A DNA stretch of 64,000 nt, from the NCBI GenBank assembly GCA_900708905.1, contig CAADRB010000022.1, forward strand, positions 1,611,442-1,675,441, read 5' to 3'. How positions within the stretch are numbered: position 1 is the stretch's first letter; each line of letters starts with the position of its first letter. This DNA comes from Hymenolepis diminuta. Its lineage: Eukaryota > Platyhelminthes > Cestoda > Cyclophyllidea > Hymenolepididae. The notes beneath the pieces were generated by a model. That model was not told where the DNA came from, did not search any database, and saw only the letters and a program-made list of their open reading frames with translations. Made by a program: the position numbers and the translations under genes. Positions 53,901 through 64,000 of the stretch are shown here, piece after piece.

Positions 53901-56900
53901 TCCAGGGACATCTGAAATAGATTAGATACCATTAAACTTTACAGTAAACACAATATTGAAATATAAATTAGTCAAAGTAAAAATATACCAAATGGGCTTT
54001 TTACTGTAACTGGACCGGAGTAGAGTGGTTCGCTTATACCAGTATCATTCACAGCAGATACTTTGAAGGCATATTCCACACCAGGCTGAAGATCTTCAAC
54101 AACTGCAGTGCAGTTATCACGTCCTTTCACCTTCATTATTCGACCAAAGTCCTTTCTCTTTCCATCCTTTCTTTCAACGATATAGCCTGTCACATTTGTC
54201 TCAGGTGTTTCTCCTTCTCTTAAAGCAGGGGGTTTCCAGGTTAATTCTACAGTGCTGCCGTCGTAAAGACCCTTGGCAGGCTTGATTTCTTCTACTTCAA
54301 TCGGACCTTTAGGTGTTTGTGGTGGAGCGATAACAATGAGCTCAAACGGTGCACAAGAACTTCCAGCCACATTTGTCGCTTTAACCCTGTAATGACCAGT
54401 GTCAGTTAGGGCCAGATTCTTCAAATTGACATAGTAAAAGTCTCCGTATTGCTCTACAACACTTCGAAGTGAAATTTCACTACTTAGTGGACGTCCACTT
54501 TCCAGTTCTAGCTCCACAGTTGCTTGAACAGGACTCTTGACAAGCAATGGAACCCTTAGAATGGAACCTTCTCGAGATTTAATCAACTTATCTGTTTTGA
54601 TCTCAATTTTTGGCGATTCTAGAATTAAAAAGTTATCAGTTAGTTCAGTTTAGAGGAATATGGTCATGAAAGTGAGGAAAGGAGTTTCACCTTCTGTTGT
54701 TGGAGTTTTCGGTTTGATAGCCTCTTTGAATTCAAGTAGTTGTTCGACAATGTTTTTTGGTCGACGATCTTCTAGGGGAGTTCCGTCGGGAACATGTCCT
54801 AGTGCGCCATCAACTTTATCTGTCCCAGTTGGTGAGGTCTTTTCTTTAGTCACATCAGTCCCAGGTTTGGATAGCCAATCAGTTGGTTCTGAAGGTTCAC
54901 TCATCCCAGTATTGGTGCGAGTAATCACGCGGAACTGGATGTCCATATTTGGATTGATATCAGTCAAATGGAGCTTAGTGCCATCTCTGACAGTTGAAGG
55001 ACCAACACGAGTCCAGCGATTTGGTGGGCTGCTCTTGATATCCAAGGCCTCTCTCGCCTCAACAACGTAACCGATTAGGTCGCGCTTGTCAAATTTCGCT
55101 GGCGGTTCCCATTTAACTGTAGCTTCTCGAGGTCCTTCCCTTGTGGCTGTCACATTTAGAGGCTCATCTGGAACTTCTGCAACACAACATACGAGTTTAA
55201 AGAATCAAATACCAGACAATCACAACGTATAAAGCATTCCAGTAACTTACGAATCTCGCTTTGAAGCATGATCGGTGTATCGATTTCAGTAGGTTCGCTG
55301 CGGCCGACTTCATTTTCGGCTGACACACGGAAGGCATAAAGAACATCAGGTTTAAGATTTCGAGCCTTGAATTCCAGTTCAGATGGAGTGGTTTTGCCAA
55401 TAATAGTCCAGTTTCCTTCAAAGGAGGGAATAGCTTCTGCCTTATCAGGAGCTACAATTACGCTTTCAACTACATACTGTGTGAGCTTGGAACCTCCATC
55501 TGAGACAGGTCGTTGCCACTGAATGAAGCAGGAATCTGTTTCTCGTGTCTTTGTGACATTGATTGAAGATGGAGGCTGGGGTCTGTCAGTTACGACGAGA
55601 GTAACCGCAGCGTCTGCTCTTCCAGCACTGTTCTTAGCTTCAACTCGATAAACTCCAGTGTCCGATTGTTCTAAAGCATTGACTGTTAGACGTTCTCGTG
55701 TTCGAATAGGACTAGTAGGTCGTTCTTTGAGATACATATCTCCAAGACTGCGTACAATCGATCTTCGAGGTGTTTCTAAAAGTGGCTGTCCATTGTGCAA
55801 CCATATCAATTGCTCACATCCAGGAACAGCTTCACAGATAGCTTCAATTACTAATTTGCCTTGAGCACATCCTGCTAACTTTCCATCGCTGATGCGACCA
55901 GTAACCTTCTCAGATGCACCACGAGGATGCTCCAGTTTAACTGCCGGCTTTTGGATCACAGTCACACGACAAGTGGTTGCAGCTATACCAGCGGCATTTT
56001 CAGCCTTACAAGTATAAATACCAGCATCTTCCAGTTGAGCACGATTCGTCTTCAAACTTGCGTTGCGGTCAGTTGGAGAACTGGTGGTGAATTTGTGTGC
56101 TGGTTTATCGTCTTTGAGCCTAGAACACACAGAGAAAGATATGAGGTTGAATTAATGACTGTTAGGACCAAATATCTAATCTTAACATGTGTATAAGTTT
56201 GCTCCCTGATCTTTTCTTGAAATGGCTTAAATTCGGCGGTTCAAGCTCTTGGATTCTCACAGTCGGAATTCTGGCCTTTATCTTAACTCTTTGTTTTTTC
56301 CTAACAGCTCAAATCATACGTGCTGAACAAGCGCATGAGTTTGACCCTTTCTTCTCCATAGTGGTTTTGACAGATATAGGGTTTCAATAAGTGTACTTTT
56401 CAATCTCGTTGTTCTGTCTATAGAATTGTTTGCAGGTTTAAAGTGATACTAGTAGGAAAAGGAAACTTGCCAAGAAACAGTGGCTTTAGGTTCGCCTAAT
56501 TTGAAACTGCATTCAAGCTCAATTGGGGTGTTGATAACGATAGTAACGTTCTCCAATGGACGCGATACTGTTGGCTTGGCGGATTCTAAAATCGTAAATA
56601 TGTTTAACGTAAGTGCACAATTAGTTGATATTCTTAACTGCTAAAAGGTAGACACTTACCAACTGCTTTTTGTGGAATGTATGGTTCTGATGGCAGTGAG
56701 AACTCGCTAATGCCAGCAGAATTGATGGCGGCCACCCTGAATTCGTATTCAGAGTCAGGTTGAAGCTTTACGATCGTCATTTGACAGTCGATTGGTTCTT
56801 CTTCGCATGTTGCCCAATGAATTCCATCCGTAGTCTTGTATTGGACGACATAGCGCTTAACCTTATCGCCACCGTCATCATATGGTGGATTCCAGTTGAT

Positions 56901-59900
56901 AGTAGCACTATTTTCGGTTGCAATCACAATTTCTGGCTTCGATGGGCGATCAGGAACATCTGAAAGCGAATCGAAGATGATTTAGTAACTTATTTAGATT
57001 ACAATAGAGTTTGACGTTAGTCGGAATTTACTAAATGGAGGTTTGGTCGAGATCCGAGAGCTTGGTAGAGAGAATTCACTAGTCAAAGCATCTGCATTTT
57101 CTGCAGCTACACGGAATTCGTACACGTTATCTGGGATTAGATCCGTGATTGAGACAGTGCAAGATCTACTTTTATCAGAAGCTGGTATTTTGTCCTTTGT
57201 CGCACGAACCCAATTGCCCTTTTGATTGGATCGCTTCTCCAAGTGGTAGTAGGTTATTGGTGATCCACCATCGGAAGATGGTGGTTCGATGGTAACCTTG
57301 CAGGAAGTCGATGTAACGTCATCAACCTTGGGTGCATCTGGAGTAATTGGTGGTTCTGAAATCGATATAAAATCTGTAAGGTAGGGTACAGTTAAATGCT
57401 AATCGCATCTGAATGCAAACTTTAGAATTTCAGGGGCCTGAGGAATTTTGACCAATATTAGAGCTGAATTTACAACCGATTTTAGATACACCTAACTCCA
57501 CCTTCTTTTGCCGTTGGTCTGTTCGTTTGCACTCTTCATTTATTCTAAATTGGCAGTCTTCAGGCAAGTCACACTGAGTCGTTTAGATATTCCAATCTGC
57601 CTTCTCCATATATATAATACGTTCAAAGTTTTGAGGGGAAACCTGAATGACCAATATTTATTCTCAACTCTGCCCGGTTCAGATCGAACAAAACTGGAAA
57701 CAGTCTTAACTCCTAGTAATATTACCCTACCCGTATTCTTAATTGTTTCAGTTTAGAAAGAAAACTAGAATTTTAATTTGATTTCATGGATATACAATGG
57801 ATAAAGTGATCTTCGTTAATGAACGTTAAAAACGTACTGGATGCAGCTTCGACGCGAAGTGGTGTTTGTGTTTCTTCAGGTTCTGACCATCCATTAGGAT
57901 TCTGAGCCAGTACACGGAAGAAGTAGGTTTGTCCCGGCTTAAGATCGGGAACAATTCTTTTAGTATCCATTGAGGGGTTACCAACTGGTGTCCAAGTTCT
58001 CTTAGTACCCTCGCGTTTCTCAAGCACGTAGCATGAAATCGGCATTCCACCATCCTTCTTTGGAGGTTCCCAAGTAACTTTTGCAGTCTTCGATTCTCCT
58101 TTCACCATTTCAGATTTGAGGTTTTCAACTGGTTGTGGGACATCCAGTACTTGAACCTCAATTTCAAGTTCTGTTTTTCCGAGTTCGTTGCTGATCTGAA
58201 CAAGGTAACGTCCTTCAGCTGTATGGTCTACCCGGCGCAGTTGTAAGGAAGTTAGTCCATAGATTGTTTGGGTAGAAGCCATGGCTTTGTCGATGTCCTT
58301 TCCAAGAGGCAGACTGCCACCATTGAAGGACCAATTAACTTTCGGAGCTGGAGCTCCTGAATACGGTACCTCCACGATAGCACTCTTGTTAGCTGTGATG
58401 GTTATTAACTTCTTTCCCTCATAGTTGATCGTTGGAGGGCTGTTAATTGTCAGTTGTGAACTGCTAGTTAATCCATTGACGAGTTGAGCGACATAGACTC
58501 CTTGATCACCTGGACCAACATTTGACACCTTAAGACGATGAACCATACTAGCAGAGGGTCCTTCCCCAACAATTTCATAGATATTTCGGTAGTCTGGTTT
58601 GATTTCAACACCATCTTTAGCCCATTTGAGAGTCATTCCAGGTTTTGAGACCTCGCATTCAAAAACGGCATCACTGGGAAGCTCTTCAAGATTGATATCA
58701 CTCAATTCCCTGATAAAGACGACGTCAACAGCTAAACAAAAACGACAATCGGCTAAGATAATCTACTTTTAATAACATTTTCCCTTAAAATATAAACTTA
58801 CGCTTTTGAATTCGAGGTGAAGGCTCTGAGAATTGACTTATGCCCGCTTTATTCTTTGCAGCCACACGGAACTGGTAATTCTTTCCTTCAGCCATCATTT
58901 CAAGTGGGATAATGAAAGTTGTGTCTTTAATTGGAACTTTGCTTGATATAGCAACCCAACGATCAGTTCCTTCCTGTTTCATCTCAATAAGATATTCCGG
59001 TTTCGAATCAGGCGTGACAGAACCTGTAAGAGGTTGATCCCACGAGAGTTCAATTATTTGATCTGTTGGAAGTCCCTTTTCAGGAGTCACTTTGGCACGA
59101 ACATTCTTGGGGGTAGCCGGAGTTCCTAAAAGAAAAAAGATAGCATAAAACAAAATCGTTGTTTTAACGATAGCAATTTATATTAGCTTCTCAAAATACC
59201 AAATGCAAGCTTAGTTGAAATGGGTTTTGTTTCAACGAAATCTGACTGCCCGACAGAATTCTTTGCTGCAACAGAGAACACGTAGGACTTATCCACTTGT
59301 AATCCTTCAGCTTTAGCTTTCAATTCGGTTGTTTTGGTAACTAGCTTGGATGATCTCATGGCAGTTTCACGCATTTCGACAATGTATTCAAGTACTGTAC
59401 CTCTCTCATCACCGATGAATTCAGGTTCTTCCCATCTGACAGAAATCGTATCACCAGTGTTATCTGTTACTTCAAGGTTTAGAGGTGGAGAGGGTTTGTC
59501 AAGAACAAAGACGTGAATTGTGACGGTGACATCTCCGAGTTCGTTGGAGATTGTGACCGAGTAATCTCCTGCGTCTTCTCGTTTGACGCGTGAAATTGGA
59601 AGAGACGTCAGACCGAGAACCGCGGTATCTGGTTTGAATCTAGGTGATATCTCTTGACTGCCCTTAACAGGTGACTTCCATGTCCATTTCACCTTCGGTT
59701 TAGGAATTGCAATGTAGGGAATTTCGATCACAGTTGAGCTGCCAGCTTTCAGAGTAATTCTATCCCCGAACGTGTCCGACAATCTCAACACAGGAGGAAC
59801 TAGATTAAAAATACAATTATTAGATGGGAAGGCAAATTTGACAAACTTAAATCAAAGGACCACTTACTTTCCATCTTTATGCTACCGATGGTGGATATAT

Positions 59901-62900
59901 TCTCAACCTTCGCGATGTATTCGCCAATATCATCATGGGTAAGGTTAGTGAAAGTGATACGATGGACAGTTTGTTCTTTGTCATTTTCAATACAAATATG
60001 AGAAGGAAGACGAGATGGGAGAGGATTGCCATTCCTAAACCATCTCAAATTTTCTCTGGGACGTTTCGAAAGTTCACATTCTAGAACAATTGGCTCAGTT
60101 GGAGCTGAAGTAAAATGCAGGTACGGCAGTTCACGAACAAATTCCAACGGCGTTCCTATGCAATTAAATATCGATGAGAAAAAAAGAGATTGTAAAAGAA
60201 TTAAAAGAAAACATACCAACTTGAACGGCATTAGACGGTTCAGATGGCTTGCTTTTTCCAGCCTTATTCACTGCAGTGACTCGGAACTCATAGTCCACGT
60301 ATTCCTTCATTTTCTTTGCCGGAATGTCACAATGAGTTTCAGTCACTTTGGATGGCATTTCAATCTCCTGCCACCTCGTGCTGTCCTTGGACTTCATTTC
60401 TAAGATGAATTCAGGAGCTGCCTTGGGAGATGCAACATCAGATGGGAAATCCCAAGTTAGTTTAACTGTCTGATTGTCGGGAGTGTCCTTTCTTGGTTCA
60501 ACAACCGCCTTGACATTCTTGGGTTGGGTGGGTGGACCTGAAACGTAAATGACTGTGAAGAGAATTCATTTCTAATACAAATCAGTTCAAGTTTGAGAGA
60601 TCCACATACCAAAGTCGAGCTTTGTGGACACGGGTTTCGCTTCAACAAAGTCAGACTGGCCGACAGAATTTTTAGCCGCAACGGAGAAGATGTAGGTCTT
60701 GTCAATTTTTAGGTCTTCAATTGGAGTCGACAATTCCTTAGTAGTGGCGACTGGACTGGCCACTCTCATCGAGGATTCTCTCATTTCAACGACGTATTCA
60801 AGCACAGCGTCTGGTTTATCGCCCTTGAATTCCGGCTCTTTCCAGTTGAACACTACTCGTTCACCAGTGTTCTCAGTTACTTCGGGGTTTCTAGGCGGAG
60901 ATGGCTTGTCCAGAACAAGTAGATGAACTGTAACAGAGACATCGCCAAGTTCGTTTGAAATTTTAACTGAGTAATCACCAGCATCTTCCCCTTTAACTTT
61001 GCCAATAGGAAGAGACGTAAGGCCAGCAGCCACATCGGGTTTGAAACGAGGTGTGGTTTCCTGAGAACCAGTTTTCGCAGGTTTCCAAGACCATTTCACG
61101 GTGGGCTTAGGACTTGCAACGAAAGGTATTTCTACCACAATTGAAGAACCAGCCTTCATGACAATCGTGTCCTCGAAGTTTTCCGACAAGCGAAGGGTCG
61201 GAGCGACTAAAGTGAAAATAATGATATATGTTAAATTAATCCGCAAGTATCAGGTGCTTGAGTGAGAGATAGCGCATATGTAGACCAAGACCCACCTTGC
61301 ATATCGAGCTTTCCTGTTGATGAAATACTTTCAACTTGAACAGTATATTCACCCAAGTCTTCCTCTGTTACTTTGGATATAGAAATGGAGTGCACAGTTG
61401 ATCCGCTCTTTTCGTCAATAGTGATGTTAGAAGGCAGACGAGAAGGCAGTGCTTTACCATTCTTCAGCCACTTAACACTATCTCTTGGCTTTCTCGACAG
61501 CTCGCATTCAAGGACAATTGGTTCAGTTGGAGCCGAAGTGATCTTCACACTCGGCAATTCACGAATGAATTCCAGCGGTATTCCTGTAATGTTAAGGGGT
61601 CAGGCGAAATACGGTTAATCAGTGTTTTGATGACATTTATCTGAATGTCCTTTATTCGCTCTCTGCGTGTCTCTAACGCAATAAGCGAAGCACGATAGCA
61701 TTGAGCTGGCCCATGCTCAGATGCATTATCACGGTTACGCCAAATCTATTTCTACTCCTACTCCCAATATCAATAAAACGGAAATCGAATGCCCTAAATT
61801 GACAAATGTTAGGAAGCCAAATCAAAAATCTTAGTGCACCTGAAGAGAGGCAACAAAATTTGGAAAGTTGAATTCTTTCCCAGTCCACGGGTTTACTCAA
61901 TGTTGTATATTTATGCAACTGCCTATTAATGAAGTCACAGCTTCACTAATAGCTAAGCGAGCGTCAATCAACTCACCTAAACCTCAAGTTATATGATCTC
62001 TGTTATTCTCATCTTAGATGACTGCCCCGAAGTATAAGAGTTCTGTCCCCATTGACGTTAATCAACTAAGTGTAAACAAATGTAACCGTTGTTTTAATTA
62101 GGTGGCGTCTAGAGACACGAGAGAGATAGCTTGGCTCATATCAGTGTTAGCTTAGCATTGTAATAATAGGAGGACGATAATGCCGGCAATCAGAAAACTC
62201 ACCAACTTGAACGGCATTAGACGGTTCAGATGGCTTGCTTTTTCCAGCCTTATTCACTGCAGTGACTCGGAACTCATAGTCCACGTATTCCTTCATTTTC
62301 TTTGCCGGAATGTCACAATGAGTTTCAGTCACTTTGGATGGCATTTCAATCTCCTGCCACCTCGTGCTGTCCTTGGACTTCATTTCTAAGATGAATTCAG
62401 GAGCTGCCTTGGGAGATGCAACATCAGATGGGAAATCCCAAGTTAGTTTAACTGTCTGATTGTCGGGAGTGTCCTTTCTTGGTTCAACAACCGCCTTGAC
62501 ATTCTTGGGTTGGGTGGGTGGACCTGAAACGTAAATGACTGTGAAGAGAATTCATTTCTAATACAAATCAGTTCAAGTTTGAGAGATCCACATACCAAAG
62601 TCGAGCTTTGTGGACACGGGTTTCGCTTCAACAAAGTCAGACTGGCCGACAGAATTTTTAGCCGCAACGGAGAAGATGTAGGTCTTGTCAATTTTTAGGT
62701 CTTCAATTGGAGTCGACAATTCCTTAGTAGTGGCGACTGGACTGGCCACTCTCATCGAGGATTCTCTCATTTCAACGACGTATTCAAGCACAGCGTCTGG
62801 TTTATCGCCCTTGAATTCCGGCTCTTTCCAGTTGAACACTACTCGTTCACCAGTGTTCTCAGTTACTTCGGGGTTTCTAGGCGGAGATGGCTTGTCCAGA

Positions 62901-63569
62901 ACAAGTAGATGAACTGTAACAGAGACATCGCCAAGTTCGTTTGAAATTTTAACTGAGTAATCACCAGCATCTTCCCCTTTAACTTTGCCAATAGGAAGAG
63001 ACGTAAGGCCAGCAGCCACATCGGGTTTGAAACGAGGTGTGGTTTCCTGAGAACCAGTTTTCGCAGGTTTCCAAGACCATTTCACGGTGGGCTTAGGACT
63101 TGCAACGAAAGGTATTTCTACCACAATTGAAGAACCAGCCTTCATGACAATCGTGTCCTCGAAGTTTTCCGACAAGCGAAGGGTCGGAGCGACTAAAGTG
63201 AAAATAATGATATATGTTAAATTAATCCGCAAGTATCAGGTGCTTGAGTGAGAGATAGCGCATATGTAGACCAAGACCCACCTTGCATATCGAGCTTTCC
63301 TGTTGATGAAATACTTTCAACTTGAACAGTATATTCACCCAAGTCTTCCTCTGTTACTTTGGATATAGAAATGGAGTGCACAGTTGATCCGCTCTTTTCG
63401 TCAATAGTGATGTTAGAAGGCAGACGAGAAGGCAGTGCTTTACCATTCTTCAGCCACTTAACACTATCTCTTGGCTTTCTCGACAGCTCGCATTCAAGGA
63501 CAATTGGTTCAGTTGGAGCCGAAGTGATCTTCACACTCGGCAATTCACGAATGAATTCCAGCGGTATTC
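38838..63569 (-). CDS. Giant titin/twitchin-like protein with pseudokinase, 3' portion (33 exons)
   Basis: Members of this family are kilodalton-to-megadalton muscle proteins that tether myosin filaments and sense stretch. Exons in transcript order: 63282-63569, 62596-63192, 62203-62523, 61296-61583, 60610-61206, 60217-60537, 59868-60155, 59200-59799, 58802-59125, 57838-58731, 57032-57355, 56660-56959, 56471-56585, 55251-56119, 54691-55176, 53989-54618, 52634-53911, 52227-52562, 51831-52154, 47868-51740, 46134-47795, 45664-46047, 44117-45586, 43736-44035, 41443-43662, 41236-41367, 40928-41161, 40538-40855, 40243-40469, 39921-40165, 39452-39846, 39148-39373, 38838-38952. Summed CDS is about 20.98 kb (about 6,990 residues) with every phase consistent. 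I count roughly 19 Ig, 38 Fn3 and one kinase-fold domain. Ig-Fn3-kinase-Ig is the titin/twitchin signature. The 5' part lies beyond the window. An unc-89/obscurin assignment is unlikely because Fn3 domains dominate. Confidence 0.9.
39148..41367 (-). CDS. Giant gene, five C-terminal Ig domains after the kinase module
   Basis: Exons 41236-41367 with 40928-41161 (Ig), 40538-40855 (Ig, IRWFKDGRMLIVGGRFS), 40243-40469 with the start of 39921-40165 (Ig), the rest of 39921-40165 with 39452-39846 (Ig, FKWEKDGLDV and DAGLYSCVAHNSVG), and the end of 39452-39846 with 39148-39373 (last Ig). A Pro/Gln linker precedes the last Ig. With the Ig in the kinase exon this makes six Ig after the kinase, close to the five of nematode twitchin. 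Confidence 0.86.
39437..39452. other. 16-bp perfect palindrome over a splice donor
   Basis: CGTAAGTTAACTTACG contains the donor GTAAGT of exon 39452-39846 on the - strand and the same hexamer on the + strand. Confidence 0.75.
41443..43662 (-). CDS. Giant gene, Ig-Fn3-pseudokinase-Ig exon
   Basis: 740 codons: a divergent Ig, an Fn3 (WQPPSSDDVVTGTGYRIEYI), the kinase fold at about 42062-42907, a basic/acidic hinge (KKRRIIEYRKRRRMSWDEHD, then EEHDYYDD) and an Ig. In the kinase the Gly-loop reads ELAKSKHAF. The ATP-anchoring Lys is kept (RIAKIMDL) and a Glu is available in RAERELKLL. The HRD-equivalent segment reads AFLGGVDASDI (no catalytic Asp), and the DFG position reads LGG. The C-lobe scaffold is intact: VPPELY, ATDVWSAGVLLYQML and DPTLRPSVSEALKHPW. 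About 30 extra residues lie between the Lys and the C-helix. Expected to be catalytically dead or nearly so. Confidence 0.9.
43736..44035 (-). CDS. Giant gene, Ig domain preceding the kinase module
   Basis: A single Ig domain (RFVKPNINRDIKCCLGQTLV, VSWYLNGIVI, CKARNLYEEIEESWRIHIDG), phase 1 at both ends. It ends the Fn3-only run and opens the Ig-Ig-Fn3-kinase-Ig module. Confidence 0.88.
44117..47795 (-). CDS. Giant gene, divergent Fn3 zone (nine domains)
   Basis: Exons 46134-47795 (four Fn3), 45664-46047 (one) and 44117-45586 (four). The domains keep W and Y.FRV positions but have long Pro-, Arg- and Ser-rich loops and linkers such as PRAPTDVQFVRARV and PPPRGPVTIEELP, so they would be easy to miss at strict thresholds. 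The last donor is AAG|GTAAAT. Confidence 0.87.
47868..51740 (-). CDS. Giant gene, 3.9-kb exon with about ten Fn3 domains
   Basis: One uninterrupted 1,291-codon exon. Fn3 domains follow one another, starting VELAWAPPANTGGLP, with a roughly 100-residue non-domain linker after the third (EYEPDEELAMARTGAA... RRQAALDMIRRTT). Later domains are increasingly divergent, with Pro- and Arg-rich joins of the type PPRGPL or PPRGPI. The frame is clean over the whole length, and the opposite-strand frames are shadows. Confidence 0.92.
51808..51834. other. 27-bp palindrome over a splice donor
   Basis: Arms ACAGGTAATATAT and ATATATTACCTGT around a single A. The - strand donor of exon 51831-52154 (ACAG|GTAATA) sits in one arm, and the + strand carries a mirror-image donor. 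Confidence 0.8.
51831..53911 (-). CDS. Giant gene, first six Fn3 domains of the Fn3-only zone
   Basis: Exon 52634-53911 holds four canonical Fn3 domains (each with a W.PP..DGG-type B strand and a Y.FRV.A.N E-F segment). Exons 52227-52562 and 51831-52154 hold one each. The exon 51831-52154 ends in a donor that forms one arm of a long palindrome (51808-51834). Confidence 0.9.
53989..55176 (-). CDS. Giant gene, Fn3-linker and Ig-Fn3 exons
   Basis: Exon 54691-55176 carries one Fn3 then a 60-residue polar linker (TDVTKEKTSPTGTDKVDG...). Exon 53989-54618 carries an Ig (GDFYYVNLKNLALTDTGHYR) and an Fn3 (GYIVERKDGKRKDF). This is the last Ig before the long Fn3-only stretch. Confidence 0.87.
55251..56959 (-). 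CDS. Giant gene, Fn3, Ig-Ig-Fn3 block
   Basis: Exons 56660-56959 (Fn3, NWNPPYDDGGDKVKRYVVQY), 56471-56585 (first half of an Ig, ELECSFKLGEPKATVSW) and 55251-56119 (rest of that Ig, a second Ig with IWLHNGQPLLETP, and an Fn3). The split Ig joins across a GC-AG intron: TCTTG|GCAAGT joined to CTAG|GCTC rebuilds the invariant Ig Trp codon. Confidence 0.87.
57032..58731 (-). CDS. Giant gene, super-repeat unit 4 with fused exon
   Basis: Exon 57838-58731 (894 nt) encodes Ig-Ig-Fn3 in one piece, equal in size to the first two exons of units 1-3 joined. Exon 57032-57355 encodes the following Fn3 (YYHLEKRSNQKGNWVRA). The Ig-Ig-Fn3-Fn3 order is kept. A 482-bp intron separates them. Confidence 0.88.
58802..60155 (-). 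CDS. Giant gene, super-repeat unit 3 (Ig, Ig-Fn3, Fn3), diverged
   Basis: Exons 59868-60155, 59200-59799 and 58802-59125 have lengths 288, 600 and 324, the same layout as units 1 and 2. The protein differs at many positions (for example TPLEFVRELPYLHF against IPLEFIRELPSVKI), so this duplication is much older than the one between units 1 and 2. Confidence 0.9.
60217..61583 (-). CDS. Giant gene, super-repeat unit 2 (Ig, Ig-Fn3, Fn3)
   Basis: Exons 61296-61583, 60610-61206 and 60217-60537, offset from unit 1 by exactly 1986 bases and the same in every stretch I compared. The long intron before it (61584-62202) is also repeated beyond 63570. Confidence 0.92.
62203..63569 (-). CDS. Giant gene, super-repeat unit 1 (Ig, Ig-Fn3, Fn3), duplicated copy
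   Basis: Exons 63282-63569 (Ig, IPLEFIRELPSVK then VKWLKNGKALP), 62596-63192 (Ig then Fn3, DKPSPPRNPEV at the join) and 62203-62523 (Fn3, EFRVTAVNKAGKSKPSEPSN). Exon lengths are 288, 597 and 321, all phase 1, making 402 residues. It appears identical to unit 2 in exons and introns. Its last donor is GTGAG, where unit 2 has GTATG. Confidence 0.9.
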
Positions 63570-64000
63570 CTGTAATGTTAAGGGGTCAGGCGAAATACGG
63601 TTAATCAGTGTTTTGATGACATTTATCTGAATGTCCTTTATTCGCTCTCTGCGTGTCTCTAACGCAATAAGCGAAGCACGATAGCATTGAGCTGGCCCAT
63701 GCTCAGATGCATTATCACGGTTACGCCAAATCTATTTCTACTCCTACTCCCAATATCAATAAAACGGAAATCGAATGCCCTAAATTGACAAATGTTAGGA
63801 AGCCAAATCAAAAATCTTAGTGCACCTGAAGAGAGGCAACAAAATTTGGAAAGTTGAATTCTTTCCCAGTCCACGGGTTTACTCAATGTTGTATATTTAT
63901 GCAACTGCCTATTAATGAAGTCACAGCTTCACTAATAGCTAAGCGAGCGTCAATCAACTCACCTAAACCTCAAGTTATATGATCTCTGTTATTCTCATCT

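Larger units (their letters stand above)
60215..64000. repeat. Tandem duplication, unit 1986 bp, apparently identical copies
   Basis: 60215-62200 is followed directly by 62201 onward, which repeats it to the window end (1,800 of 1,986 bases visible). All stretches I compared, exonic and intronic, were the same. The left breakpoint lies two bases inside an intron, just after the donor GT. Confidence 0.93.

Noticed and set aside
56187..56390. Hydrophobic 67-residue + strand frame
   Set aside because: It lies in an intron of the giant gene, has no splice context on its own strand and matches no family.
61584..62202. Possible extra exon in the long intron between duplicated units
   Set aside because: The - strand frame at 61673-61918 has no Ig or Fn3 features, and the flanking exons join in phase without it.

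Overview
The window is eukaryotic nuclear DNA from an invertebrate animal. Genes are split by spliceosomal introns (from 41 bp to over 4 kb), intergenic DNA is AT-rich, and there are several families of degenerate mobile elements. Invertebrate muscle and junction genes plus very small introns make a parasitic flatworm (cestode or trematode) my best guess. That is inference from gene style, not proof.

Left third (3.3-20.2 kb, + strand): the 3' half of an alpha-2-macroglobulin/TEP family gene in 13 exons. It has an LDL-receptor class A module, followed by macroglobulin, thioester-like, CUB-like and receptor-binding regions. The thioester Cys is absent. Domain order and missing Cys resemble arthropod Mcr (TEP6). 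The 5' half lies left of the window, and an irritans-type mariner (1685-2983) sits in the intron before the first visible exon. Convergent to it, 20.8-25.4 kb on the - strand, is a complete five-exon TRIC (TMEM38) cation-channel gene.

Middle (25.4-38.8 kb): repeat-rich DNA with a 577-base gap, copies of a TG...CA LTR-like repeat, tRNA-derived SINE copies, a shortened Tc1/mariner derivative, and one three-exon ADP/ATP translocase gene (33.8-34.8 kb, - strand).

Right 40% (38.8-63.6 kb and beyond, - strand): the 3' portion of a giant titin/twitchin-like gene, which I resolve into 33 phase-consistent exons coding about 6,990 residues. From the N-terminal side it has three Ig-Ig-Fn3-Fn3 super-repeats of about 402 residues, a fourth with fused exons, a mixed zone, a run of 26 Fn3 domains with no Ig, then Ig-Ig-Fn3-kinase-Ig and five more Ig domains with a Ser/Arg/Tyr-rich tail. 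The kinase has lost its Gly-loop, HRD Asp and DFG Asp, so it should be a pseudokinase. The two most 5' super-repeats look base-for-base identical, introns included, over at least 1.8 kb: either a very recent tandem duplication or an assembly artefact.

TRIC (SR/ER counter-ion flux), ADP/ATP translocase (mitochondrial ATP export) and the giant sarcomeric-type protein all fit muscle or energy metabolism, but nothing in the sequence shows co-regulation. Three introns appear to use GC-AG rather than GT-AG splice sites.
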